From Pseudomonadota bacterium (lineage in GTDB: Bacteria; Pseudomonadota; Gammaproteobacteria; Burkholderiales; Burkholderiaceae_C): 64,000 nucleotides of DNA. Numbering within the stretch: the first letter of the stretch is position 1; the number at the start of each line of letters is the position of its first letter. This document shows, piece after piece, positions 1 through 8,840 of the stretch. Position numbers and translations under genes: made by a program. The notes beneath the pieces are model-generated. The model saw only the letters and a program-made list of their open reading frames with translations, did no database searches and was not told the DNA's origin. The DNA lies in contig JAFEEG010000044.1 in the NCBI GenBank assembly GCA_018241225.1, positions 32,443 to 96,442 of the forward strand, in the 5' to 3' direction.

Positions 1-255
1 CAGTTGCGCCTGCTTGAGGTCCTCGTAGTTGGTGCTGCCCTGGATGAGGGCCATGGCGGCCGCCTTCTGCTCGGCGCTTAGCTTTTCCTTCTTGATCAGG
101 CGCTCGAGGCTGCCCGAGACGGTGGCCAGCCCCTTGTCCACCGCGCCTTGCGAGATGTCCACCATGACGGCACGGATGCCCGCCACCGCGCAGGCCTGCG
201 CAATGCCGTTGCCCATGGTGCCGGCGCCGATGATGCCCACGGTCTGGATAGTCAT
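1..255 (-). CDS. 3-hydroxyacyl-CoA (3-hydroxybutyryl-CoA) dehydrogenase, N-terminal part
   Basis: Only the first 85 codons are in the window; the gene continues past base 1. The protein begins MTIQTVGIIGAGTMGNGIAQ, with the Rossmann dinucleotide-binding motif GxGxMGxGIA at residues 9-17. This is typical of the 3-hydroxyacyl-CoA dehydrogenase NAD-binding domain (FadB/PaaH/Hbd family), which oxidises 3-hydroxyacyl-CoA to 3-ketoacyl-CoA in the cytosol. The ATG at 253-255 follows an AGGAG ribosome site at good spacing. The short form, lacking a hydratase domain in front, points to a stand-alone dehydrogenase. Which chain length it prefers cannot be told from this piece. Confidence 0.85.
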   Translation of the reverse strand, partial: MTIQTVGIIGAGTMGNGIAQACAVAGIRAVMVDISQGAVDKGLATVSGSLERLIKKEKLSAEQKAAAMALIQGSTNYEDLKQAQL

Positions 256-357
256 TTGATTTACTCCTGGAGAGATAGATGAAGAATTCGCGGCGGGTGC
301 GTGGCACCGTATCCGCCATTGTCGCGAAGATGCCCTGGGCGACTTGTCCCTTTGGGG

Positions 358-681
358 TCAAGCCGCGAACACCACGGCTACCCGGCCGGCTGAAACATTG
401 CGGCGTGCAGGGCCGACAACGATTTGCACGTCCCGGCCCAGGCGAGCCAGGCAATCGAGCATCTTGGCCTCGCTGACGCCCCGAAACTGGCCACGCAGCA
501 TCTTCGATAGTTTGGGTTGCGTCAGGCCGAGTACTTCGGCCGCTTCCTGCTGCGTCCATTCGCGAGCCTTGATGATCTCGCCGATCTTGGTCGCCAGTTG
601 CGCCTTCACCTGCATTTCTGCTGCGTCCTCGCGGCCGAGGTCGGCCCAGACGTTGTCGGATCCTTCTTCAAACTTAATCAC
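358..681 (-). CDS. HigA-like XRE-family antitoxin
   Basis: A 107-residue protein with a Cro/C1-type helix-turn-helix at about residues 36-65 ([20 protein letters not shown]) and the tail [12 protein letters not shown] common in HigA-like antitoxins paired with Gp49-type toxins. It would bind and neutralise the toxin and repress its own promoter. Its ATG overlaps the toxin stop by 4 bases (ATGA), so the two are translationally coupled with the toxin first, as is usual for higBA. The reading frame is intact although the toxin upstream is frameshifted, so this is probably an orphan antitoxin that still regulates the perfect palindrome at 1047-1066. Confidence 0.8.
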   Translation of the reverse strand: MIKFEEGSDNVWADLGREDAAEMQVKAQLATKIGEIIKAREWTQQEAAEVLGLTQPKLSKMLRGQFRGVSEAKMLDCLARLGRDVQIVVGPARRNVSAGRVAVVFAA

Positions 682-1039
682 TGCGGTTCTCCTTTCGCAT
701 GCGTTTGCGCGGCCTTCAATCGTTCGCGGGCCAAGTCCAGGTCGGGCTTGGGCGTGGCGATGCCTTGCGTGCTTTTCTTCTGGAAACAGTGAAGGACATA
801 GACCTCGCTGCGAAACCGCACGGTGTGCACGGCGCGGAAGGTGCCGTGGGAATGGTCCTCGACCACTTCCAAGACGCCAGCCGAACCAAAACCCCTAAGC
901 GGTTTGGCTTGCTCGTGCTTCTTCCCGGTTTGCGCCAGGTGAAGGGCGTAGCCGAACGTGTCTTGCACTTCGTCGGGCATTTCCATGAGGCCTTCTTGGC
1001 CGAAGCCACCCAGACCAGTCTTCTGATTTCTTCTCCCAT
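678..1039 (-). pseudogene. HigB/Gp49-like toxin, frameshifted
   Basis: The C-terminal frame (678-986) encodes a phage Gp49-like/HigB toxin body: [47 protein letters not shown]. This family is a ribosome-associated mRNA endonuclease. The expected N-terminus, [16 protein letters not shown], is in another frame starting at the ATG at 1039. The frames meet near 988-993, where AAGAAGGCCTCATGG would read K-K-D-L-M if one A were restored (GGACCTC). A one-base deletion therefore splits the gene. No classical slippery heptamer is visible, so I prefer a real mutation or a base-calling error to programmed frameshifting. The intact product would be about 120 residues. Confidence 0.75.
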
Positions 1040-1046
1040 GCCCGAA

Positions 1047-1066
1047 TTATGCCCATTTGGGCATAA
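1047..1066. promoter_or_regulatory. Palindromic operator and promoter of the toxin-antitoxin pair
   Basis: A perfect inverted repeat: arms TTATGCCC (1047-1054) and GGGCATAA (1059-1066) around the spacer ATTT. It lies just upstream of the toxin start at 1039. On the minus strand the inner arm holds a CATAAT sequence suitable as a -10 box, so bound HigA would block RNA polymerase. The short distance to the ATG suggests a leaderless or nearly leaderless transcript. Repeat and position are seen directly; the role is inferred from XRE antitoxin autoregulation. Confidence 0.7.
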
Positions 1067-1112
1067 AAAATCATCTCGAGGCGCAACTTCGAAACGCCTT
1101 AAAGTCGCCTGC

Positions 1113-2315
1113 ATGACCACCCTCGGAACCCCCCTTTCCCCTTCCGCAACCCGCGTCATGCTCCTGGGCTCTGGCGAGCTTGGCAAAGAGGTGCTCATTG
1201 CCCTGCAGCGCCTGGGCGTGGAGACTATCGCGGTCGATCGCTACGAGAACGCCCCTGGCCAGCAGGTGGCGCACCACGCGCGCACTATCACCATGAGCGA
1301 CCCTGCTCAGCTCAAGGCGCTCATCGAGGCCGAAAAGCCCATGCTGGTGGTGCCCGAGATCGAGGCCATCGCCACGCCCATGCTCCAGGAGCTGGAGAAC
1401 GCCGGCGTTGTGCGCGTGATCCCAACCGCCCGCGCCGCCCGCCTCACGATGGACCGCGAGGGCATCCGCCGCCTCGCCGCCGAGACACTGGGCCTGCCCA
1501 CCAGCCCCTACAAGTTCTGCGATTCGCTGCAAGAGCTGCAGGCGGCCATCGACGCCGGCATCGGCTACCCCTGTGTCGTCAAGCCGGTCATGAGCAGCTC
1601 CGGTAAGGGCCAGAGCAAGATCGATGGCCCGGGCGACGTGAAGAAGGCCTGGGACTACGCCATGGCCGGCGGCCGCGTGAGCCACGGCCGGATCATCGTC
1701 GAGGGCTTCATCGACTTCGACTACGAAATCACCCTGCTCACCGTGCGTGCCGTGGGCGAGGACGGCCAGGTGCAGACGCAATTCTGCGAGCCCATCGGCC
1801 ACCTGCAGGTCAGCGGCGACTACGTGGAAAGCTGGCAGCCGCACCCTATGGCACCGGCCGCGCTGCAAAAGGCGCAGGCCATTGCGCAGGCCGTGACGGC
1901 CGACCTGGGCGGGCAGGGCCTGTTCGGCGTGGAGCTGTTCGTCAAGGGCGAGGACGTGTGGTTCAGCGAAGTCAGCCCGCGCCCGCACGACACCGGCATG
2001 GTGACCATGGCCACCCAGTGGCAGAACGAGTTCGAACTGCATGCCCGCGCCATCCTGGGCCTGCCGGTGGACACCACCCTCAAGAGCCCGGGCGCCAGTG
2101 CGGTGGTCTACGGCGGGGTGGATGCCCAGGGCATCGTCTTCGACGGCGTCGACCAGGCGCTGCTGGTGCCCGGCGTGGACGTGCGCCTGTTCGGCAAGCC
2201 CGAGAGCTTCACCAAGCGCCGCATGGGCGTGGCCCTGGCGCATGCCGCCGATATCGACACCGCGCGCGACCGGGCGCGCGAGGCGGCCAGCCGCGTGAAG
2301 CCACGCACGGCCTGA
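1113..2315 (+). CDS. purT: Formate-dependent phosphoribosylglycinamide formyltransferase (GAR transformylase 2)
   Basis: A 400-residue protein, close to the usual 390-400. It makes formyl-GAR from GAR, formate and ATP in purine synthesis, without needing formyl-folate. The N-terminal preATP-grasp domain has [11 protein letters not shown] at residues 17-27 and [14 protein letters not shown] after it. The ATP-grasp domain carries [14 protein letters not shown] and, later, the metal site region [14 protein letters not shown] chose the ATG at 1113 because upstream in-frame sequence runs through the toxin operator. It is separated by 187 bp from the AraC gene, with no clear terminator between. Confidence 0.95.
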   Translation: MTTLGTPLSPSATRVMLLGSGELGKEVLIALQRLGVETIAVDRYENAPGQQVAHHARTITMSDPAQLKALIEAEKPMLVVPEIEAIATPMLQELENAGVVRVIPTARAARLTMDREGIRRLAAETLGLPTSPYKFCDSLQELQAAIDAGIGYPCVVKPVMSSSGKGQSKIDGPGDVKKAWDYAMAGGRVSHGRIIVEGFIDFDYEITLLTVRAVGEDGQVQTQFCEPIGHLQVSGDYVESWQPHPMAPAALQKAQAIAQAVTADLGGQGLFGVELFVKGEDVWFSEVSPRPHDTGMVTMATQWQNEFELHARAILGLPVDTTLKSPGASAVVYGGVDAQGIVFDGVDQALLVPGVDVRLFGKPESFTKRRMGVALAHAADIDTARDRAREAASRVKPRTA

Positions 2316-2502
2316 TTCGCCTCCGGAAGCGCTTTCTCAGCCAGTTTCCGCAAGCCAAGCCGCCCTCGGCGGCACCCGCTTCGCCCATATAGGGAAAGTC
2401 CCCGCGAAGCGAAGCGTGCATGCGCCGCTACCATGCCGCCAACGCGAATCCGTCCCATGTAAACGGCGACACAAGACGGGTGCGCAACGCACAGGAGATG
2501 GC

Positions 2503-3327
2503 ATGCGCGACGAGGGCATGGCGACAACACCGGCCAGTGCCGGCAGTCGCCTCATGTGGCTGACAACGCAACGTGTTTTCTACGCGGGCCTTCTGGGCCC
2601 TGTGGGCGTTCGCGTCATGGGGGGCTGGGGCATCTATGTCTCGACCTCGCCGGCCGAGCCGATCCGTGTGTGCATCGGCGGCGGTGCATGGCAAAGCGGC
2701 GACCTGATGGTGGTGCCGCCCCAGGTGCCGCACAGGGTCGAGAGCACCGGGCCGCTCGTGTTCAACCTCCTCGTCGAGGCCGATTCCATCGATCCGGTGC
2801 GCCTGCCCGAATTCATGAAGACCAGTTGCGGCTGCGCGCACGCGCCGGAGTTCGTGGCGCGCGTGCGGGCCATGCATGCCAGGCTGCTCGCCGCATCGGG
2901 GCGCGAGCCCTTCGAGGGCTTCGACTTCGACCTGCTGTTCTTCGGCCAGCCGCTGGCGCCGCGCGCGCTGGATGCGCGCATTGCCCGCGTCATCGAGCGC
3001 CTCAATGCCGACCCGGCGCAAAGCGCCTCGGCGCAGGAGTGCGCGGGCTGGGTGCATCTTTCCTTCTCGCGCTTCTTGCACCTGTTCAAGGAAGAGGTGG
3101 GCGTGCCCTTCAGGACTTTTCGTGCGTGGAAGCGGGCGCGCAGCCTGCTGCGCTACGTGCGCCAGACCGGCACGCTGACCGACATCGCACTGGACACCGG
3201 CTACCCGGACGCCACGCACTTCAGTCATTCGATCCGTCAGGTCTACGGCTTGCGGCCCAGCGAAATTCTTGCCGGGTCGCGCCGCCTCGCGCTGCACGAC
3301 GCCGCCGCGGGCGCGCTCGCTTCCTGA
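2503..3327 (+). CDS. AraC-family transcriptional regulator
   Basis: A 274-residue regulator. The N-terminal half looks like a cupin sensor (GGGAWQSGDLMVVPPQVPHRVES). The C-terminal hundred residues hold the paired helix-turn-helix of AraC proteins: VHLSFSRFLHLFKEEVGVPF and, for the second helix pair, DIALDTGYPDATHFSHSIRQ followed by YGLRPSEI. The start at 2503 is set by an AGGAG at 2493-2497, five bases upstream. It sits 15 bp before livH on the same strand and probably controls the transport operon that follows in response to its substrate or the CoA ester; the ligand cannot be read from sequence. Confidence 0.88.
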   Translation: MRDEGMATTPASAGSRLMWLTTQRVFYAGLLGPVGVRVMGGWGIYVSTSPAEPIRVCIGGGAWQSGDLMVVPPQVPHRVESTGPLVFNLLVEADSIDPVRLPEFMKTSCGCAHAPEFVARVRAMHARLLAASGREPFEGFDFDLLFFGQPLAPRALDARIARVIERLNADPAQSASAQECAGWVHLSFSRFLHLFKEEVGVPFRTFRAWKRARSLLRYVRQTGTLTDIALDTGYPDATHFSHSIRQVYGLRPSEILAGSRRLALHDAAAGALAS

Positions 3328-3342
3328 CAAGGATCGGCCACC

Positions 3343-4218
3343 TTGCAAGTCCTCCAGCTCCTGCTCTCCGGCATCGCCCAGGGCTGCATCTACGGCCTGA
3401 TCGCGCTGGGCTTCGTGCTCATCTACAAGGCCACCGAGACAGTGAGCTTCGCGCAGGGCGAGCTGATGATGCTGGGCGCCTTTGCCGCGCTGGCGGCCAT
3501 GACGCTGTTCGGCTTTCCGTTCTGGATGGCCGCCTTGTTCGCCATGCTGGTAATGGCGCTGCTGGGCGTGCTGCTGGAGTTCGTGGTGATCCGCCCGGTG
3601 CTGGGCCAGCCGCAGTTCGCCATCGTCATGCTGACCATCGGCATCGGCTACGTGATGCGCGGCCTGGTCACGATGGTCCCGGGCATCGGCACCGAGACGC
3701 ACACGCTGCCGGTGCCATACAAGGACCAGATCTGGAAGCTGGGCGAGCTGGTCATCAACGTCGAGCAGGTGGTGATCGTGCTGGCCACCGCCATTCTTTG
3801 CGGCCTGCTGTTCGTCATGTTCCGCTACAGCAAGCTGGGCATTGCCATGCAGGCTTCGTCGCAGAACCAGCTGGCGGCCTACTACATGGGCATTCCGGTC
3901 AAGAGGCTCAACAGCCTGGTGTGGGGCCTGGCCGCGGCGGTGGCGGCCATTGCCGGCATGCTGCTGGCGCCCATCACCTTCGTGCACGCCAACATGGGCT
4001 TCATCGGGCTCAAGGCCTTTCCGGCGGCGGTGGTGGGCGGCTTCGGCAGCCTGCCGGGCGCCATCGTGGGCGGGCTGGTGATCGGCGTGGTGGAGTCGCT
4101 GGCGGGCTTCTACCTGCCCGACGGCTTCAAGGACACCGCGCCCTACATCGTGGTGCTGGTCATGCTGATGGTCAGACCCAACGGCCTGTTCGGCGAGAAG
4201 CTGCGCAAGAAGGTCTGA
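3343..4218 (+). CDS. livH: Branched-chain-type ABC transporter permease (LivH family)
   Basis: A 291-residue polytopic inner-membrane protein with LivH hallmarks: LLSGIAQGCIYGLIALGFVL near the N-terminus and the conserved stretch VSFAQGELMMLGAF. It starts with TTG at 3343, after an AAGGA-like site, directly downstream of the araC stop. With LivM it forms the channel of a HAAT-type importer. The gene is first of the set livH-livM-livG-livF-ligase-binding protein. HAAT permeases import branched amino acids, but many relatives carry amides or aromatic and aliphatic acids, so the substrate is left open. Confidence 0.93.
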   Translation: MQVLQLLLSGIAQGCIYGLIALGFVLIYKATETVSFAQGELMMLGAFAALAAMTLFGFPFWMAALFAMLVMALLGVLLEFVVIRPVLGQPQFAIVMLTIGIGYVMRGLVTMVPGIGTETHTLPVPYKDQIWKLGELVINVEQVVIVLATAILCGLLFVMFRYSKLGIAMQASSQNQLAAYYMGIPVKRLNSLVWGLAAAVAAIAGMLLAPITFVHANMGFIGLKAFPAAVVGGFGSLPGAIVGGLVIGVVESLAGFYLPDGFKDTAPYIVVLVMLMVRPNGLFGEKLRKKV

Positions 4219-4243
4219 CGAAGAAGAAGGAAGAACCAAGGCG

Positions 4244-5320
4244 ATGCGCTTCATCTTCAAGACCAGCTACGCGCAGGACATCGACCTGGCCAAGCACGGC
4301 GGCCATGTGTTCTGGTATGGCCTCCTGTGCGTGCTGCTGGTGCTGGCACCCTGGCTGGTGGACGAATATTGGCTGGCGCAGCTGACCTTCGTGCTCATCT
4401 ACGGCGTGGTCGGGCTTGGCCTGATGCTGCTGGCCGGCTTCACGGGCCAGTTCTCCATCGGCCATGCGGCCTTTCTGGGAACGGGGGCCTACACGCAGGC
4501 GGTGCTGTCCAACATGGGCGTGCCTTTTCCCCTGGCGATGGTCGGCGCGGCGGCCCTGTCGGCGGCCGTGGGCGTGGTGGTGGGCCTGCCGGCGCTGCGG
4601 CTCAAGGGCATCTACCTGGGCATTGCCACGCTGTCCTTCGGCTTCATCGTGGAAGAGGTGTTCGCCCGCTGGGAGAGCGTGACGGGCGGCAACTCGGGCC
4701 TGCACGTGAAGCAGCCGCAGGTCTTCGGCTGGGAACTGGGCTCGGGCAACGGTTTCTACTTCCTGTGCCTGGTGGTGGCGGTGCTGTGCACGCTAGCCAT
4801 CCTGAACCTGCTGCGCTCGCCCACCGGCCGCGCCTTCGTGGCCATCCGCGACTCGGAAGTCTCGGCGCAGAGCATGGGCATTCACCTGGCGCGCTACAAG
4901 ACCTTGTCCTTTGCCATCTCGGCGGCGCTGGCCGGGCTGGGCGGGGCGCTGTACGCGCACAAGCTGAGCTTCATCTCGCCCGACCAGTTCAGCATCCTGC
5001 AGTCCATCGACCTGCTCTTGCTGGTGGTGATCGGCGGGCTGGGTTCGGTGCACGGGGCCTTCCTGGGCGCCATCTTCCTCATCTCGGCGCCGCAACTCAT
5101 CTCCATGTCCAAGGACTGGCTGCCCGAGGCAATCGGGCAGGCCCCCGGCCTGCAAGGCCTGGTGTACGGCGTGGTGCTGATCGCCTTCGTGCTGTTCGAG
5201 CCACTGGGCTTCTACGGCCGCTGGCTCAAGGTGCGCACCTGGCTGCAGCTGTTTCCGTTCTATCGGCGCGGGCTGTTCAAGCGCCAGAAGTCCTTCGCCA
5301 AGTCGGACCGCCTGAGATGA
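4244..5320 (+). CDS. livM: Branched-chain-type ABC transporter permease (LivM family)
   Basis: A 358-residue permease. The family signature GLGLMLLAGFTGQFSIGHAA appears at about residues 56-75 and LRLKGIYLGIATLSFGFI further on, with multiple hydrophobic helices. The C-terminus is positively charged (YRRGLFKRQKSFAKSDRLR), as expected for a cytoplasmic tail. The last codon overlaps the livG start by the ATGA arrangement, which couples their translation. It is the heterodimer partner of the livH product. Confidence 0.93.
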   Translation: MRFIFKTSYAQDIDLAKHGGHVFWYGLLCVLLVLAPWLVDEYWLAQLTFVLIYGVVGLGLMLLAGFTGQFSIGHAAFLGTGAYTQAVLSNMGVPFPLAMVGAAALSAAVGVVVGLPALRLKGIYLGIATLSFGFIVEEVFARWESVTGGNSGLHVKQPQVFGWELGSGNGFYFLCLVVAVLCTLAILNLLRSPTGRAFVAIRDSEVSAQSMGIHLARYKTLSFAISAALAGLGGALYAHKLSFISPDQFSILQSIDLLLLVVIGGLGSVHGAFLGAIFLISAPQLISMSKDWLPEAIGQAPGLQGLVYGVVLIAFVLFEPLGFYGRWLKVRTWLQLFPFYRRGLFKRQKSFAKSDRLR

Positions 5321-6141
5321 GCAGCAGCAACAACAACGACATCCTTCTTTCCGCGCAGGACCTGAGCGTGCGCTTTGGTGGCGTGTTGGCGGTGAACAAG
5401 GTGAGTTTCGACGTGCGGCGCGGCGAGGTGTTCACGCTCATCGGGCCCAACGGCGCGGGCAAGACGACGGTGTTCAACCTCATCAGCCGCATCTACAACC
5501 CGACGACGGGCAGCATCACCTGGCATGGCGACGGCGCTGCGCTGGCGCTGACGCTGCAGGCGCCGCACGCGATTGCGGCGCTGGGCATTGCCCGGACCTT
5601 CCAGAACATCGAGCTGTTCGAGCACGCCACGGTGCTGCACAACCTGCTGATCGGTCGGCACGTGCATCGCAAGACCGGGTTCTGGAGCGAGGTGTTCTTC
5701 ACCGGCGCAACGCGGCGTGCCGAGATCGAGGCCCGCGCGACGGCCGAGCGGGTGATCGACCTGCTGGATCTGCAGCATCACCGCGATTCGATGGTGGCAG
5801 GGCTGCCCTACGGCGTGCGCAAGGTGGTGGAGCTGGCGCGGGCGCTGTGCACCGAGCCCAAGTTGTTGCTGCTGGACGAGCCGTCTTCCGGCTTGAATGT
5901 GGAAGAGACGGCGGACATGGCGTTCTGGATCCAGGACATCCAGCAGGAGCTGGGCATTTCGGTGCTGATGGTGGAGCACGACATGTCGCTGGTGTCCAAA
6001 GTGTCGGACCGGGTGCTGGCGATGAACCAGGGCGAAGTGCTGGCCATGGGGTCGCCGCGCGAGGTGCAGTCGAATTCCAAGGTGATCGAGGCGTACCTCG
6101 GGACTGTGGACGATGTGTCCGGGTTGCGGAGGGCTGCATGA
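5317..6141 (+). CDS. livG: Branched-chain-type ABC transporter ATP-binding protein (LivG family)
   Basis: A 274-residue ATPase. The Walker A motif GPNGAGKT is at residues 43-50, the signature is the LivG-type LPYGVRKVVELARAL instead of LSGGQ, and Walker B is LLLLDEPSSGLN. The sequence FEHATVLHNLLIGRH is also typical of LivG. The start is the ATG that overlaps the livM stop (ATGA), and its own stop overlaps the livF start in the same way. The N-terminus MSSSNNND is encoded by AGC and AAC triplets, one of several triplet-repeat starts in the window. Confidence 0.93.
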   Translation: MSSSNNNDILLSAQDLSVRFGGVLAVNKVSFDVRRGEVFTLIGPNGAGKTTVFNLISRIYNPTTGSITWHGDGAALALTLQAPHAIAALGIARTFQNIELFEHATVLHNLLIGRHVHRKTGFWSEVFFTGATRRAEIEARATAERVIDLLDLQHHRDSMVAGLPYGVRKVVELARALCTEPKLLLLDEPSSGLNVEETADMAFWIQDIQQELGISVLMVEHDMSLVSKVSDRVLAMNQGEVLAMGSPREVQSNSKVIEAYLGTVDDVSGLRRAA

Positions 6142-6911
6142 CCGACGAAATCCTGCAGCTGCAAAACGTCGAAAGCGCCTACGGCCCCATCAAGGCCATT
6201 CGCGGCGTGAGCCTGAAGGTGCGCAAGGGCGAGATCGCGACGGTGCTCGGCTCCAATGGCGCCGGCAAGACCACCATCCTCAAGACCATCTCCGGCATCA
6301 TCGATCCCCGAAAAGGCACGGTCGAATTCAAGGGCCAGAGCATCACCGCCAAGGACCCGGCCTACATCGTCCAGCAAGGCCTCTCGCACGTGCCCGAAGG
6401 CCGCGAAGTCTTTGCGCTGCTGTCGGTGAAGGACAACCTGCTCATGGGCGCCTACACCCGCAAGAACCGCGACGAGGTGGCGCGCGACATCGAGAGCGTC
6501 TTTGCCTACTTCCCCATCCTGCGCGAGCGCGCCGGGCAGGAAGCCGGCCTGCTCTCGGGCGGCCAGCAGCAGATGCTGGCCATCTCGCGCGCCATCATGG
6601 CCGCGCCCGAACTCATCCTGCTGGACGAGCCCAGCCTGGGCCTCTCGCCGAAACTCACCAAGGAAATCTTCGAGATCGTCGTGCGCATCAATCGCGAGCG
6701 CGGCACCACCATCCTGCTGGTGGAGCAGAACGCCAACATGGCGCTCAATGCCTCGGACTACGGCTACGTGCTTGAAAACGGTCGCATCGTGCTCGAAGAC
6801 ACCTGCGAGCGCCTGCGCGAAAAGGAGGACATCAAGGAGTTCTACCTCGGCATGAAGGACGAGGGCGTGCGCGGCGAGCGACGCTGGAAGAAAAAGAAGA
6901 CCTGGCGATAG
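6138..6911 (+). CDS. livF: Branched-chain-type ABC transporter ATP-binding protein (LivF family)
   Basis: A 257-residue ATPase paired with LivG. Walker A GSNGAGKT is at residues 38-45, the signature is LSGGQQQMLAISRAI and Walker B is LILLDEPSLGLSP. The stretch GLSHVPEGREVFALLSV is diagnostic of LivF. It overlaps livG by four bases. The C-terminus is slightly extended and very basic (ERRWKKKKTWR) compared with textbook LivF proteins, which end soon after the FYLG motif; this tail may be lineage-specific. Confidence 0.93.
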   Translation: MTDEILQLQNVESAYGPIKAIRGVSLKVRKGEIATVLGSNGAGKTTILKTISGIIDPRKGTVEFKGQSITAKDPAYIVQQGLSHVPEGREVFALLSVKDNLLMGAYTRKNRDEVARDIESVFAYFPILRERAGQEAGLLSGGQQQMLAISRAIMAAPELILLDEPSLGLSPKLTKEIFEIVVRINRERGTTILLVEQNANMALNASDYGYVLENGRIVLEDTCERLREKEDIKEFYLGMKDEGVRGERRWKKKKTWR

Positions 6912-6942
6912 CGGATTCCATCGAGGAGAAGGCAGGACCACC

Positions 6943-8802
6943 ATGTTGAAAGGCCTCTGGGACACCGAGCACATCCAGCCGCGCACCGACATCGTGCTGC
7001 CCGGCGAGACCGTTCCAGCCCTGTTCTGGAACGCCGTAGCCGCGCGCGGCCAGAACGTGTGGATGCGCCAGAAGGAACTGGGCATCTGGCGCACCTGGAC
7101 CTGGAAGGAAACCGGCGATGCCGTGCGCGAGATCGCCGCCGGGCTGCTGTCGCTCGGCCTGGAGCCAGGCGAGTGCGTGTCGATCCTGTCGAACACCGTC
7201 ATCGAATGGGTGCTGGCCGACCTGGCCGTGCTCAGCTGCGCGGGTGTGTCCAACGGCATCTACCCCACCGACGCGGCCTCGCAGGTGCAATACCTGTGCG
7301 AGGACTCGCGCTCGCGCGTGCTTTTCGTGGAAGACGACGAGCAGCTGGACAAGGCGCTGGAAGTGCGCGCGCAACTGCCGATGCTGCGCAAGATCGTGGT
7401 GTTCGACATGGAAGGCCTGCGCGGCTTCCACGACCCCGGCGTGATGAGCCTGGACGAGCTGCGTGCGCTGGGCCGTCAATACCTTCAGCAGCACCCCGGC
7501 TCAGTGGAAGAGAAGGTGCTGCAAAGCCGGCCGCAAGACCTGGCCATCTTGGTCTACACCTCGGGCACCACCGGCAAGCCCAAGGGCGCCATGCACAGCC
7601 ACGCGGGCATCGTGTTCACCGCGCGCGGCCTGAACACGCTCATTGCTCAGGACGAGCGCGACGAGCGCATGTGCTTCCTGCCGCTGTGCCACATTGCCGA
7701 GCGAATGGGCGGCGAGTACTTCGCCCTCTACACCGGCGCCATCCTCAACTTCGTCGAGAACCCCGAGACGGTGCCCGAGAACGTGCGCGAGATTTCACCG
7801 ACGGTGTTCACCGCCGTGCCGCGCGTGTGGGAGAAGTTCTACTCGGGCGTGATGATCGCCCTGAAGGAAGCCAGCCCGGTGCAGCAGGCCGCCTATGCCT
7901 GGAGCATCGGCGTGGGCGAGCAGATCGCGGCCAAGGTGATGGCGGGCGAGGCGGTGGGTGGCGCGCTGCGCTTGAAGTTCCGCATTGCGCGGGTGCTGGC
8001 GCTGGACAACGTGCGCAAGCTCATCGGCATTCACCGCGCGCGCTTCCTCGTCACGGGCGCTGCGCCCATCTCGCCCGAGCTGGTCAAGTGGTACCTGTCG
8101 CTGGGCGTGCCCATGCTGGAGGTGTGGGGCATGACCGAGACCTGTGGCGCCTCCACCGGCATGCCGGTGGCGCGCATCAAGCCCGGCTCCATCGGGCAGG
8201 CGGCCGGCTACAACGAGGTGCGCGTCGATCCGGCCACCGGTGAGATCTTGGTGCGCGGCCCCAATGTCTTCATGGGCTACCTGCACCTGCCCGAGAAGAC
8301 GGCCGAGACCATCGATGCCGGCGGCTGGCTGCACACCGGCGACGTGGGCAGCATCGACGATGAGGGTTTTCTGCGTATCACCGACCGCATGAAGGACATC
8401 ATCATCACGGCGGGCGGAAAGAACATCACCCCCAGCGAGCTGGAGAACGAACTCAAGTTCAGCCCTTACGTCACCGATGCGGTGGTCATCGGCGACAAGC
8501 GGCCCTACCTCACGGTGATCATCATGATCGACCAGGAGAACGTCGAGAAATACGCGCAGGACAACGACGTGCCATTCAGCAACTACGAGAGTCTGACCCG
8601 CGCCAAGGAAGTGCAGGAGCTGATTCAGGGCGAGCTCGATCGCGTCAATGCCAAGTTCGCCCGCGTGGAGCAGATCAAGAAGTTCTTCCTGCTCGAGACG
8701 CAGCTCAGCGCCGAGGACGAAGAGCTCACGCCCACCATGAAGCTCAAGCGCAAGCTGGTGCAGACCAAGTACGCCCAGCGCATCGAAGCCATGTACGGCT
8801 GA
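6943..8802 (+). CDS. AMP-forming acyl-CoA synthetase / long-chain fatty-acid-CoA ligase family
   Basis: A 619-residue ANL-superfamily enzyme that activates a carboxylic acid with ATP and CoA. The P-loop YTSGTTGKPKG is at residues 205-215; the adenylate-binding motif is VWGMTETCG; the hinge region is GWLHTGDVGSIDDEGFLRI followed by DRMKDIIITAGGKNI. The length fits the FadD15-like long-chain group rather than short benzoate ligases. It lies inside the transport operon, 31 bp after livF and 38 bp before the binding protein, so the likely job is trapping the imported acid as its CoA ester. The substrate is not predictable from these motifs. Confidence 0.9.
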   Translation: MLKGLWDTEHIQPRTDIVLPGETVPALFWNAVAARGQNVWMRQKELGIWRTWTWKETGDAVREIAAGLLSLGLEPGECVSILSNTVIEWVLADLAVLSCAGVSNGIYPTDAASQVQYLCEDSRSRVLFVEDDEQLDKALEVRAQLPMLRKIVVFDMEGLRGFHDPGVMSLDELRALGRQYLQQHPGSVEEKVLQSRPQDLAILVYTSGTTGKPKGAMHSHAGIVFTARGLNTLIAQDERDERMCFLPLCHIAERMGGEYFALYTGAILNFVENPETVPENVREISPTVFTAVPRVWEKFYSGVMIALKEASPVQQAAYAWSIGVGEQIAAKVMAGEAVGGALRLKFRIARVLALDNVRKLIGIHRARFLVTGAAPISPELVKWYLSLGVPMLEVWGMTETCGASTGMPVARIKPGSIGQAAGYNEVRVDPATGEILVRGPNVFMGYLHLPEKTAETIDAGGWLHTGDVGSIDDEGFLRITDRMKDIIITAGGKNITPSELENELKFSPYVTDAVVIGDKRPYLTVIIMIDQENVEKYAQDNDVPFSNYESLTRAKEVQELIQGELDRVNAKFARVEQIKKFFLLETQLSAEDEELTPTMKLKRKLVQTKYAQRIEAMYG

Positions 8803-8840
8803 CTCGTTTTTCGCTACCCATCCATCACGAGGAGACAAGC

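Noticed and set aside
678-1039. Programmed ribosomal frameshift in the toxin
   Set aside because: No slippery heptamer or downstream structure is visible at the frame junction; a simple one-base deletion explains it.
1071-2243. Long open frame antisense to purT
   Set aside because: It is a mirror of the conserved purT gene in a G/C-rich genome; the product is His/Ala/Gly-rich with no family features and no ribosome site.
2428-4260. A 610-codon frame antisense to araC and livH
   Set aside because: Composition is His/Gln/Ala-rich, as is usual for antisense frames here, and it covers two strongly supported genes.
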